DNA of 64,000 bases from contig NC_135359.1 in NCBI RefSeq assembly GCF_051622035.1, positions 32,827,501 to 32,891,500 on the forward strand, written 5' to 3'. The notes below the pieces were generated by a model. That model ran no database searches. It saw nothing but the letters and a program-made list of their open reading frames with translations, and was not told where the DNA came from. A program made the translations under genes and the position numbers. Below, piece by piece: positions 1-11,049 of the stretch; position 1 is the stretch's first letter; each line of letters begins with the position of its first letter. Origin of the DNA: Arctopsyche grandis. Its lineage: Eukaryota; Arthropoda; Insecta; Trichoptera; Hydropsychidae.

Positions 1-213
1 GAAAATACCTGGTATTGTTGTCGTCTTAAACGACAACACCGTAAGCTGAAATCCAATTACAGACACAACTCGACTATATTCTATTGATTGCAAACAACTG
101 AATTCGAACCCAACCAGTGGCAGCTCGTGAGAATTCACAGGGGGGCTGCAGAGATTAATCGGGCTGTAGTAACTCGTTGACCATACCGATGATCAAATGC
201 AGACAAAAATAGC

Positions 214-901
214 GGGTTTGGTGCAAACGATCGACTAGCGCCAGACAGACTGAACCACAGATTAACTGGATGGCTGCTTTAAACGCAATTCTCGACTTCA
301 CGAATGATAGTGTTAAGTATACTAAAAATAGAGGTTAGTAAAGAGCCGCCGGTTAAGGACAATCGGATTAAGTCAAGGCCGTGCGACCGTGATAATTGGT
401 TTTGAGGATTAGCTGCAAACTAAGTGCAAGTAAGCTAAACAATGATTGCACTTCTCAGAACTGACCCATGCCGTGGGACAGAATGTCGTGGGAATACATA
501 TCCGAATACGTGACTATACAATAGCTAAACAGACTAGACGCCCTGAAAGATCTACCCCTTATAAGGCGGTACTTAGGCGATATCAGGTCATTCTGGACTG
601 AGCACTGCCCGTGCGTGTATCTCCTTAATCATCAATAAATGCTGTGAAACGACTTTGGCCTTTTACTTGGATCCTCCACCCACCCCTACGCAACACTAGA
701 TTGCACATCAGATGACGAGTAACCTTTCGATGTGCACAGATGCAATTATTAAAATTGAGTTGGATTTTTCTGGCGAGTTTAATAAGGCAAAATTCGGAAC
801 TAAAGTATCAGAAGCACATAACGTATACAGGGTAGGTATAACGGTGTCGTTAATCTGTGGTTCAGTCTGTCTGGCGCTTGTCGATCGTTTGCAACGCATC
901 G
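214..901. mobile_element. Mutator-like (MULE) non-autonomous element, copy T1
   Basis: Terminal inverted repeats of about 48 bp run inward through GCCAGACAGACTGAACCACA on the left, with the reverse complement at about 849-898. The flanks are the 9-bp duplication AAAAATAGC (205-213, 902-910). The related hAT copy at 42347 shows this site without the insertion. Long TIRs plus a 9-bp TSD point to a Mutator-like element. About 300 bp remain after removing the LTR nested inside. No coding capacity is seen. Confidence 0.75.
311..695 (+). mobile_element. Solo LTR of an LTR retrotransposon
   Basis: A 385-bp TGTTA...CAACA unit interrupts the Mutator-like element T1. The homologous stretch of copy T2 (about 13180) lacks it, so T2 serves as the empty site. 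The flanks ATAG and CTAG are probably a decayed 4-bp duplication. A better-preserved copy is at 25435-25798. An AATAAA lies near the 3' end (around 633), as expected for R-U5. No internal gag-pol sequence is present. Confidence 0.8.
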
Positions 902-1121
902 AAAAATAGCATGCATATGTACTATACTGGTATACTGGGAGGCAGTGCTGGTCTTACACCTAATGGCGCCCTCGGGCAATTTTTTCTAAACACCCTTAGA
1001 AATAAATTTCGCCTTTGGCGCTCTAATTCAAACGCCCGTTCTTAAAACTTTCAGTCAAGAAAATGTGGCTATGATTAACTTAAAGTACTATTTCAGTGGT
1101 TGAAGTTGAGTCACATACGCT

Positions 1122-1728
1122 CAGGGCCGCGCCTACCATATGTACAAATGTGTGCATCGCACACAGGCCGCTAAAATATAAGGCTTTTAAAATGCATTTA
1201 GGTTGCTTGTTGTATACTTGTACATTGCTGTTACAAGTTACAACTTGTAACACACCCGAACTTTAACTCGGGGAAATAGCGGGATAGCAGGTATAGCTTC
1301 GGTCCGCATAGAGATACATATGTCTTTTATTTCCTATTGTCAATGCGACTGCTAGATGTATTTCTTCAAGGATGCTGAGTAATGGTTGGTTATCGAAAGA
1401 ACAATGTCCTAGATGTGAGATTGGGGGGGGGGGGGTAAAACACTGTTTTCATGAATGAACTTGAAAACGTTCAGTCTCTCTTGTCGTCTGGTCCTGTTCA
1501 GAACTAAAAGTTTTGGTTTTCTGTCTGTTTTTCTGGTTAATTTTGACTGTGATTAAGATTTTCAACACTATATTTATCACAAGGTAAGATTTTTGCACTA
1601 CTTGCATGCATTTCATTTTTTTTATTAATATGATTATGATATTTTTATTCATATACAATGCTGATAAAATTAAAGGGCGGCCGATTTAAGTGTGCACACA
1701 GGCGGCTGAAATCCTAGGCGCGGCCCTG
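1122..1728. mobile_element. hAT-like non-autonomous element, CAGGGCCGCGCCTA family
   Basis: The left end is CAGGGCCGCGCCTA and the right end TAGGCGCGGCCCTG, a perfect 14-bp inverted repeat. The flanks CATACGCT (1114-1121) and CATACACT (1729-1736) agree at 7 of 8 positions, as in an aged hAT target duplication. It is nested inside H1 and carries no transposase. Confidence 0.75.
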
Positions 1729-2335
1729 CATACACTTATTATTGTAGAACAGTCAGCTGGTATTTTGAGTCCGGTTTATTTTTTTAGGATCATGTTTGGA
1801 ATTGATAGGAACGCTATTCTATCGCGACGACCTTGGCCTTGTATAAATCACGTATTGGTAATAAATATTATTTTAGAACAAATAAGTTATTTTATTTACT
1901 TACACCCGATGGCTCCCTCGGGCAATTTTTTCTAAACACCCTTAGAAAGAACTTTCACTTTTGGCGCTCTAATCTAAAATTTTGAATGGCTTTTGGCGCT
2001 CTAATTTTAAATTTTAAAGCGCCTTTGACGCATCGAGCGGCACCCTAACTTATTTGGCGCCCTAGAGCGCCGCCCGACCCAGCCCCCCCCCCTAAAACCG
2101 ACACTGCTGGGAGGTCTGCAGTCCTGCAGTCCATATGGACGGCAAAAATAGTATGCATTTGTACTATACTGGGAAGGCTGTAGCCCCGCAGCCCATATAG
2201 ACGAGCCGCCACTGAACCCAACACTCAGAATTTTAAAAGGAGACATTTAGTAATGTTACTAAAATTGAAGTATAAACTTTTATATGCGTGTTGTATATAG
2301 TGGTAACGAACAGTGCATGTTGTTTCATTACTGCA

Positions 2336-2785
2336 AATTACTCTCTGATGATTGAGAAAGTGCAAAAAGCATTTCTTCGTTTCCTATATAGGAAAGAATA
2401 TGGGTATAACCCATATCTCTACCCCACTCCTTTCCTTTTGGGCATGCTTGGGTATAATTCCCTTGAACTTCGGAGAAACTTCTCTTTAATTCGTTTCGTT
2501 CTCCTGCTCTTACGTGGTAATACGTCATGCCCGTTGTTGCTGGAGCAGTTGGGACTTTATGTCCCTAATCACTATGTGCGTGGTAGACATCATCATTTGC
2601 TGGTTGTACCTCCTGCCCGCACAGTTCTTTTTCGAATGGCTCCTAATCCAAGAGCTATTCGACTTCTTAATGAAATCGTTGCTGCCGAGACTGAATGTGA
2701 TATTTTCCACCTTAGTGAGCGTAAATTGTCGGAAATTACTCTAACCCATTTATCTGGTAGTCTGCGCTCATCATTGTTTTCATGA
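2336..2785 (+). pseudogene. LINE reverse transcriptase C-terminal fragment
   Basis: The frame encodes ANYSLMIEKVQKAFLRFLYR followed by about 130 more residues to a stop at 2783-2785. The IEKVQKAFLRFL stretch is the usual segment downstream of the RT palm in Jockey/I-type LINE proteins. The reverse copy at 60241-60740 extends further upstream and shows LEYNAIVWNPHEANYS just before it, matching the family's conserved LEYAxxVWNP. The catalytic RT motifs are absent, so this is a dead 3' remnant. Confidence 0.8.
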
Positions 2786-3088
2786 TTGATTGTGATTTAT
2801 GAGTGAAATTTTGATTAACTCTCTTCCATTTGGGCCTTACAGGGATGTTTTTTATTTGTAGTTGTTTCTTACATATTTATTGAAACTGGCTGTAGGTGCA
2901 AGGCATTCCTTATGCTATATTTTATTTGATATTTTTACTTTATCTGTTATTATTAAATGCTATTTTTTATGTTTATGTATGGATGTATTTATGTTTATGT
3001 TCAAATGTATTTTTTTTATGTATAATTTTCGTTATGTATTAATTTATGTTTAATTGTTATTTTGTTTTTTTTTTGTGTTATATTTTTT

Positions 3089-3132
3089 GACCATTGTGGC
3101 GCTTTAGGAATTCCTGTTATGTCACAATGGTC
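3089..3132 (+). other. LINE 3'-terminal stem-loop
   Basis: GACCATTGTGGC (3089-3100) pairs with GTCACAATGGTC (3121-3132) around a 20-nt loop, just upstream of the A-rich tail. The same hairpin ends the copies at 58703-58746 and 43101-43145, and in reverse near 59941-59985. It is probably the structure recognised by the element's reverse transcriptase, as in other stringent-type LINEs; this is inference. Confidence 0.7.
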
Positions 3133-3175
3133 TGTTTAGCATAAAATAAAATAAAATAAATAAATAAATTACAAC

Positions 3176-4250
3176 AAGTGTGGAGATGCCCCCTGCATAC
3201 CTCGTGCCAAGAAACAACTCCGCAGTTTCAATTCTACCAATCGATTTTTTTACTTCGATTGGCTTGAAAGTTGCGCTGTTGCCATTATCTGCTTGGACCA
3301 ATGAGAGGAAATATAGGAGATACATATCTCACGTTTCAGCCTACTTTTCATCCGGAAAGTCATCAAAATTGCATCAAGACCACATGCCATGACACTTAGA
3401 AAGTCGTGTGTTGGCCACATCGAATTTTCTTTGGTACTCAGAAGCCGTCACACGTATTTATTGTTGTATACATGTTTTCTGCATCGCTTCGTCATACAGA
3501 CCAGTCGAACCGGAGATCTGTTGCCCGTTGCACGTTTGCACGCTCGTTCCTCGGTCTCTCAAACTGTCAAACCGATCGCACTATTCTAATATCACACACA
3601 CCTATTGTAATCAACACACCTCGTGAGGATTGTTATCGGCGCGATTTACGCAATTACATACACCTAGATGTGTTCGGCAAATATTTACCTTGGCGTTTAT
3701 AGTGTGTTTGATCGCTTTGCGCAATAAAGCGATAATGAGCTGAAACGGCCAAGTCTAGTCGTGTGGAAAATTAAAAACTACCATGTGTTGTTTGGCCAGT
3801 GGCTGTGATAAAGGCCTAAAATGAAGATTTAATTAACGTTGATAAGGGTTTCGCGTTGGCTGGAAATATTCTCTTATCATGGGACAACAGTTTTCTTCGT
3901 TCGTCGTCGACAACGGACAACTCCTATAATCGGTAAGCGTTCTTTCGTTATTTACAGTTTATTTTTATTCGGCAATGCAACTTCAGTCTAAATTCAGTTT
4001 TATGACATGTGTGCAAATAATTGCACAGCGATTGGCGTCTCAAATGTGAGTCAACAAAGGAAGTTGTGTGTTGATTGTTGACTTTGTGTCGCATGCGATT
4101 TGGGTTGAAAAGTCTTTTTTTATCTAATATATAATTTTGAAAGAGACTTTGAATGTACATATGTTTGTTTATTTGGTTCGTAGAATCCGTGACGTTCAAT
4201 TTAATAAAAAAAATGAATATTCAAATAAATTTAATGAAATGTTTACGATT
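3176..4250. other. Unassigned intergenic sequence
   Basis: Short open frames overlap on both strands, but none has recognisable motifs, codon bias or splice context. I see no gene and no clear repeat here. Confidence 0.5.
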
Positions 4251-4313
4251 AGATTGGCCATGTTTAAGCGGCTTATATTACAAATAGCGAGCGAAGCCGA
4301 GTAAAAACACTAG
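4250..4313 (+). mobile_element. Helitron-like 3' terminus
   Basis: The sequence GCGAGCGAAGCCGAG can fold into a short hairpin and is followed by GTAAAAACACTAG, ending in CTAG directly before a host T. A 3' hairpin plus CTRR end and A/T insertion are Helitron hallmarks. The same terminus occurs at 38485-38544. I could not find the 5' TC end, so only the 3' end is claimed. Confidence 0.55.
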
Positions 4314-4684
4314 TAATTTATAATTGTGTGTGTTTATTTTGTTCCAAATTGATCATCAACGACTCAATGTCGTTGATGAGCATCTCTCGATGAGGTTGAA
4401 ATAATTATACAATTTTCTATGGATATTATACAAAAAATGATATTACTAATCTCCAATACTTCAAATAAAGTGAATTAAATAGCATTAGTTTCTTTAGATA
4501 TAAAATAAAACAGAAGATAAGTAATTAAATATGTTTGAAAGTTATTCAAGTAGTCTTTTTATACTATTAAATCAAACAAATTTCTTATTTTATTTATTTA
4601 ATCAATCATGCACACTGGTTTAACAGATTAATTTAATGAGAGGAGTGTGCTATGCAGATTAAGAAATATTTATTAATTATTTAA

Positions 4685-5003
4685 ACAGGTATACACCCAT
4701 TTATTAAACGTGACATATATGGTCAAACGATTAACAGCCACAGAGACATCTATGGACAAATTTTTGCAGCATTTTATAATCAACAAAAATTGAGATGCTG
4801 AATAACTCGAATTTTTGCCAAAGGGATAGGATAGGGTTGTCAATTTGTTGGAACCGTTCCATTGAAATCGGATAAACTGACAAACTCTGATATGAAACGA
4901 TCGACCATGGAGTCACATATCCAAAGTCTGGCCAGTAGCACACACCCGGGCTGGAACCCAAGACCACACAATCGAAAGCATTATTCGGTAACCATTGATC
5001 TAT
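4685..5003 (-). mobile_element. tRNA-derived SINE, copy S1
   Basis: In reverse orientation it has a degenerate tRNA-like head (B-box region near 4950-4970), then the family body with TTTCAATGGAACGGTTCCAA and the block containing CATAGATGTCTCTGTGG. Four other copies in the window define the family (25806-26113, 26615-26992, 40141-40462, 41843-42190). Confidence 0.65.
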
Positions 5004-6254
5004 GCTGCGGGTTATACAAATACTTACAAATCTTAGTCTACAAATTCACATAAATCTCAATTAGAGAGACGTATAATTTTTCCTTACATTTGTGAAAAGG
5101 CCTAAGCCCTAAAACCCGTCTTCGGTATAAATTAGAGTACCATGAGATAGTGTACTAAATTTGGCACTTGAACTTAAAATCGTGTTGAGTTAATAGATCC
5201 CTGGCTTTAAATGAAATGATAGGTGTATATAAATAAAAAGCTTGTAAAATAGTTATAAGCACGTAGATATAAATACATATTTGTTTTTTAAATCACCTTT
5301 GAATGTTTGTGTATATAGTATGATAAGAGTTATAATTTTAAATGAAGAATCACCTTTATGACACACTTCAATACTCTACTTATATTATGAGCACTTCTGT
5401 CATCGTTTTCATAAAATATGTACACAATTAATTTCTACAATTGAGCACTTAAAAAGCATTTTGCATGTGTAAAATACAATAAAATCTATAGCGAATGAAA
5501 GTGTTCTAAAAAAATATACATTATTCCCATGAATTTTTCTCATAGTTGGCTCGCATTAGAAATATTTTTAATTCGATTTTAATACGACGCGTCAAAGATA
5601 CGAAGTCTAAAAAATACAACAATCGTCATCAACATTTCGCTTACAATTTCACCAACAAACCTTGACAGATGACGTCACATGAGACGATATACAAACAATT
5701 GCACAACATGCTCGCTTTGGTATGCAGATACGCGACAAAATGCCTCAGGCGAGGTTAAGATTACGTATTCCGAACAGTAAACGTGAATCAATAACAGCAC
5801 ACAATGGGAACATCCGTATTTTAAAACCAACGGAACAATTCAAAACTATGTCACATACCATCTGACTTCACTTCGACCTAAAAAAAATACTAACCCGCCG
5901 CACAGTTTGACATTCGCACCTCGGATTTGTGCTACATTGACCGCGTCTCGGATATGTGATAATTAATTCTATGCAAATGATCAAAACGCTAATTCGACAA
6001 TTGAAAAAATGATATAGATACATAATATTGTGTCTCGCGATTATAATAACCGGCTGCTGATTTTTTTTTGTGACCGAGCGTCCTAAATACGAAATTTTAA
6101 TCATACCGTATACTGTAGAAAAGTAGGTATAGATTTCAAAGCATCAATTAATTAACGGCTTACTTTTAAAACTGATATATAGGATTAAAAATGATTATAT
6201 CGAGTGAAATACATGTATATATGATTTAACTCGTAAAGGGACACGTGGTGCGAG
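5004..6254. other. AT-rich intergenic sequence
   Basis: No gene, terminal-repeat element or tandem array is recognised in this stretch. Confidence 0.5.
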
Positions 6255-7493
6255 TAGGGTTGCCAACAGGTCTCTTTTTAAGAGAACATGTTCTTTTTTT
6301 TAACAGGTCTCTTTTTAAGAGAACATGTTTTCTTTTTTACATACCTCTTCTTACTTCGCCTTACGATTACTATGACGGAAAAATTTTGCCTCTTATCCGA
6401 TCGTTTTCATACTTTGCCATATTGCTCATTTTGGTCATCAATATAAGTAAAGGTATCCTTCGCTATTACGATGGAGAAAAAATATCGTTTTAGACGCGTT
6501 TGAAATTTGAATTTCTGAAAAATGCCTGACGTTTATCCAGTTTTTAGTTTTAAACATAGATGGCGGTAGTAAAATAAAATTATTGGTATTTTTATTCAAA
6601 ATAATAATTTTATATACAAATTATATAGATATGATACCATATCTACTGCGATCGCTTTGGCGTCTTCTTGCTGTTCGCCGTCCTCTATAAATATAAACAC
6701 CTATAACTTTTTCTTTTTCACTCTATATTTTTTATATTATACCCATAATGTCCCCTTTTTCAATTTTGACAATGATTTCACGCAGTTCGTACTATATTTT
6801 CTCTCACAAGATATGACGTGGTGGAGAGGCTGTTGCAATACCTGGCCAAATTGGCAATGTATACAGAATATTTTTCATGATCAGCGAATAATGGACGAAA
6901 GAAAGAAATAAGTTGAAAATTTCCACTGTCCGGGCTATTTTAAGCGTAGTATATAATTATAAAAATGTATCATGTTTAGAATTTTTTAAAGAAATAAAAG
7001 AAAATAAGAAACTTTTGCACCAAATTAGCAACGTATAGATGAATATAGCAATAGAGGTGATGAAATTGAGAGTGATAATGAGGATAATTAAATTCAACAA
7101 TTAATTTTTAGGCGCACTTTTCAAGTTCCTAATATAATAATACATATGTATGTATGTTCCGGTTATTATGAAAGTGGAATTAGTATAATATTTTCTTTGA
7201 GATAATTGGACTTTTCTGTATTTTTTTTTTAATTATTGTGATACTACATAAAAATATATGTATGTACATATACATTATGATTCTTAGCCTTATAGATATA
7301 ATTTTTCCTGTACTGGTGGAATTTTACGGTTACCTTATTTTTGGTACCTTAAATGACTTATTTCACTTGTGTGTTTTTTATTATTATTATTTCACTTAAA
7401 TAACCTGCACAATTATAAAGGAAATTGTAAAATAAAACTTTTTTGTTGTTAAATATTTTCTTTTTTATTTGTCCATGACACTTGGCAACCCTA
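6255..7493. mobile_element. hAT-like element with TAGGGTTGCCAA termini
   Basis: The ends are TAGGGTTGCCAA and TTGGCAACCCTA, a perfect 12-bp inverted repeat. The flanks GGTGCGAG (6247-6254) and GGCGCGGG (7494-7501) match at 6 of 8 positions, both differences being transitions, so this is probably an old 8-bp duplication. A 47-bp unit containing GGTCTCTTTTTAAGAGAACA is tandemly doubled at about 6270-6340. No transposase could be read. Confidence 0.55.
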
Positions 7494-7506
7494 GGCGCGG
7501 GCCAAT

Positions 7507-7656
7507 GGCTGCGTCCACACTACCGATATCTACACCCGATATTTATGAATTTTTCCATAACCAGTTCCTAAATAGCAACCACAGGTTGCAATATGGGAAC
7601 TGGATATGGAAAATTCAAAAATATCGGGTGTAGATATCGGTAGTGTGGACGTAGCC
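7507..7656. mobile_element. Full-length foldback MITE
   Basis: GGCTGCGTCCACACTACCG at the left is mirrored by its near-exact complement at the right. The inner halves also pair (AACCAGTTCC / GGAACTGGAT), so almost the whole 150 bp forms one hairpin with arms of about 73 bp. No clear target duplication is readable. Confidence 0.75.
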
Positions 7657-7769
7657 AATGAGACTCATGTTTATTTATTGATGTTATGCAGCGTACCAAC
7701 ATACATTCGACCCAAGCATGCTCAATCTTAATCATCATTTTATGGGTTTGAAAACTTAATCTTATGTCA

Positions 7770-8000
7770 ATTAATGTATGTCAAAATTTTGGTAAAAAAT
7801 TTTCGCTTGTGGCGTCTTTTTGGCTTTGTACATAAGCCAAAAAGTCTGAGGCTTCAAAAATAAGCTTATTTTTTTATTTCATATTTTATAGCTCAATAAG
7901 GTGTATGCAAAGTATATTTTCCATTTTTATTTTGATATAAAAACATATTTTGAAAAAATATAAAGACGATTTAATATATTATCCCTAATTAATTCAATTC
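7770..8000 (-). mobile_element. Fragment related to the 17762-18319 hAT-like element
   Basis: Read in reverse, this stretch shares long blocks with 17826-17990, including AATAAAAATGGAAAATAT, TTATTGAG, ATAAGCTTATTTTTGAA and GGCGAAAATTTTTT-like strings in the same order. No terminal repeat was found for this copy. Confidence 0.5.
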
Positions 8001-9390
8001 AGATTCGTGTAAATACTAATACGAGCTTTTAGCTTGCAATTTTACCGATTTAAAATTCAGCACACTTCCAATTAACCCTTTTAAACGAAAACAAAAAATA
8101 GTGTGGCCAGAATACTATCCCAATAAACATGTTTCAATAGAAAATACTCAATATTAAATAGTATTAACAGTGGGAAAAAATCCCAAGTGAAAATACGTAC
8201 TTTTGACTTTTGATTTGAACTGGACGACTACTTAGAAAGATTTGTAAGCTGAAAAGTACTACAAATGAAAGATAAAATACCCGACTATAGATTCCAATAT
8301 TCATTTTGAACAGGAAATTGATAGATTTTGAGACATCGACCGAACAACACCAAGATATAGAAAAATCGCGCGATTTAAAAAACACATATATCTCCGAATC
8401 TCGAGCCAATCAACATTTTTTATTACCACATTCGTGTTCACTGAGCATAGATCTATAAGAAAAGTGATATCTCGTCTCTGAACCAAAAAAAAGTCATCAT
8501 TTGTCAAACAGTGTAATTGATTTTTGAGGTGGTTCAAACTTTTTGCGCACAAAATTGCGCACGTCGAAATAATATATTTTTTTCATTTTATCTCGACATT
8601 TTCCCTTATACCGTTTATTCGTAAGCCCAAGTTATGCCTTCGAAATGACAATATAAATTTATCGCTATATCTATATAGATAACAGAAAATAATTAGGTCA
8701 TAGTTGACGACACTAGCATCAGCAATTCACAAGATATGCATACATATTTACAGTGCAAGAGTATTTTCATTTTCCAACGGACTGATTAGTCAGTCACATT
8801 GACTCATAGGAAAGTTTAAGTGAATGATTCACTTGAACTTTCCACTCGAACCTTCAATTAGCTGTAATTTAGTTTGTTAAAAATTTTTTGTTGCGAACTT
8901 CTTTCAATAGATGGCAGTGCTTTATCAAAATTTCGAGTGTATTCATTATCAATTCGTATTAAAGCGTTAGCTTATGATGCTGGAATGTGAATGATAATTT
9001 TAAAATACATGATTATAAACTGTTATTTTCGAGTGTTCAAAAGCGCACTACATACACCTGTTTGTTTTCTCTCATACCTACTTATCAGTGAATAGCGCTA
9101 TTGATTTAATCTTCGTCGAGCATAAAACAACATGGCTGTTGATATGATATCAAGCGCTCTTATCAATGTATAGGTAAACTAAAAATTATTTGTTTCAATT
9201 CAATGTACATATGGAACGTAATTTAATATAATATATAAGTAAATATCATTCCCAGTGGTGGGTCAAACAGATGGGAGAGGATTAAATTATTTATTGCATT
9301 AAAAAATAAAATTTAGTATTCTTTTCGTATTATAAAGTTTTTGAATTATTTTAATTTTTTTTTAGGGTAGGGGGTTGCGCTACAGGTCGT
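8001..9390. other. AT-rich intergenic sequence with one hairpin
   Basis: No gene is seen. At 8809-8846 an imperfect palindrome (GGAAAGTTTAAGTGAAT / GATTCACTTGAACTTTCC) is the only notable structure. Confidence 0.5.
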
Positions 9391-9396
9391 TCCATT

Positions 9397-9475
9397 AACA
9401 AAGGCCTACCCCCACCATGCAAAATATGTACCGACCGTTGTTTTATACACATTTTTCCTGGAGTGGGGGTAGGCT
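9397..9475. repeat. Short inverted-repeat unit
   Basis: AAAGGCCTACCCCCAC near 9398 is mirrored by GTGGGGGTAGGCTTT ending near 9475, giving a roughly 80-bp unit with 15-bp arms. It could be a miniature transposon remnant. A second hairpin, with GCTGGAATAATTC arms, lies at about 9811-9868. Confidence 0.5.
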
Positions 9476-10039
9476 TTCATAACTTACTATACTTTACTGT
9501 ATTATATAATAAGTAATTAATTGATTGCCTTACAGGAGGTGTACAGGGCTAACTAAAATTTATATGCATTCATAAGTAACTTATGCAAATAATATAAATA
9601 ACATTTGTATTATTTGCTGTTTGTAGTAGGAAAACGTGCCACGAAAAAATTTGTTAGAAGGAGACGTGCAATAGGGAAAGGAATATCGTATATTTATTAA
9701 TATATAATAGAAAGTAATATAATTTATGTAGACATTTTTACAGAATGTATAGATGGATTAGTGCAAAGATATTGTATGTCCATTTTTGAATTTGTATCGA
9801 AGTTTGTAGATGCTGGAATAATTCAGGCTTTTCCTTACTTTAACCTTGAAAACCCGAATTATTCCAGCAAGAAAACTTAAAATTCGGCACAAGTTCAAAA
9901 ATTCGGATGTGACCAATCCACGACTTAATCTGTGTATTTGTGGAATATAAGAAAGATACAAAACAAAATTCGATAATTAAACATAAATATACGTTCACAC
10001 ATACCGGCTATGAGGGCATTTTCGATACAAATTGAGCGC

Positions 10040-10990
10040 AAACGTAGGGAAACTTACATAAGACAAAAGTTCTACTTCCGGCTGTCGGATTTTTTTAGAA
10101 ATTTTTTTATTACTTAAAATCACTATAGTTATTATACCAATTAAATATCAAGAAAATAAAAATAATTTAAAAGGTCAAAATAAAATAATGAAATTTTGTT
10201 TTAAAAAAAATATTACTTTCGGTGTACGAATTCTGACCAAAACCTTATCAGTTCTAAGATAGTACATAAAGAATACACATCTAAATTTTCAGCTTGATAC
10301 GTTCAGGGGTGTGGAAAGAATCGTGGTCACAACATTTTTGACTTTTCTAAGAGGAAAAAATCACACTTCCGGTTTATTAAAATTAATGATTTTTTTTTAT
10401 TTTCATCAAATTGATATAAGAATTATACTTGATTTTTTTCGTGAAGAACTCACATGATTAAGGGGTCGAAAAAATAGTGGAAGAAAAATCGAACAAGAGT
10501 AAACTGCCATTTCCGGTTGATAGATGATTACCAAATTTTATATATAACTTGGTATTAAACTTAAAATTTTAGATATGAAGTTCCAGTTCGATAAATTAAA
10601 AGGTTTCTGAGGAAAACATAAAAAGCCTCGATTCTCTAGAGTAAAAGTACTACTTCCGGGGTTTTTACTTACTACTTTTGTAGCCAAAAAATATTAGGGT
10701 ATAAAATTTATAATTTCTATTACATGCAAAATTATTTTTAGCCTAATTCATTTAGTGGTTTGGGAGATAATTGAAATCAAAAACTTAAAAAAAGAGGACA
10801 TCTTAAAGGGGAGGTACCATTTTCGGTCAACTTAAAAAATTGAAAAAAATTTACGACGTATCGATAAGAATTTCAGTAACCGATACTAAGTTTCAGTTCG
10901 ATAGGATTAACGGTGTTCAAAACATTACAAAATACACTGACACACATACACACTCAGACACACAGACACACAGTACAAACACGCACACAC
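10040..10990. repeat. Degenerate tandem array of ~145-160 bp units
   Basis: The motif CTTCCGG or a close variant recurs at about 10077, 10208, 10371, 10513, 10654 and 10814. Each is followed at similar spacing by AT-rich sequence and, near the unit end, an AGTTCGATA- or CTTGATACG-like segment. The last unit runs into a (CA)n tract (about 10935-10995). The units are highly diverged. It might be the 3' region of an unrecognised retroelement. Confidence 0.55.
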
Positions 10991-11049
10991 ACATACATTT
11001 TTTCTAGATCTTGAAAACGTGATCAGTGATCGATTCTGAGTTCGAATCA

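Larger units (their letters stand above)
115..2214. mobile_element. Non-autonomous hAT element, CAGTGGCGGCTCGT family (copy H1)
   Basis: The ends read CAGTGGCAGCTCGT and, reverse-complemented, CAGTGGCGGCTCGT. It is flanked by a perfect 8-bp duplication AACCCAAC (107-114 and 2215-2222), the hAT signature. No transposase is left. The interior matches the short copy at 42347-42509 but has been enlarged by insertions at 214-901 and 1122-1728. A direct repeat containing CCCTCGGGCAATTTTTTC lies near 970 and 1915. Confidence 0.88.
2320..3172 (+). mobile_element. 5'-truncated non-LTR retrotransposon (LINE), copy L1
   Basis: This contains the end of a reverse-transcriptase ORF (to 2785), an AT-rich 3' UTR of about 340 bp, a terminal stem-loop and an (AATAA)n-like tail to about 3172. 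Other copies sit at 58383-58880 and 59935-60740 (reverse), with 3' fragments at 42890-43170 and 59868-59908. 5' truncation is typical of target-primed insertion. Confidence 0.8.
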
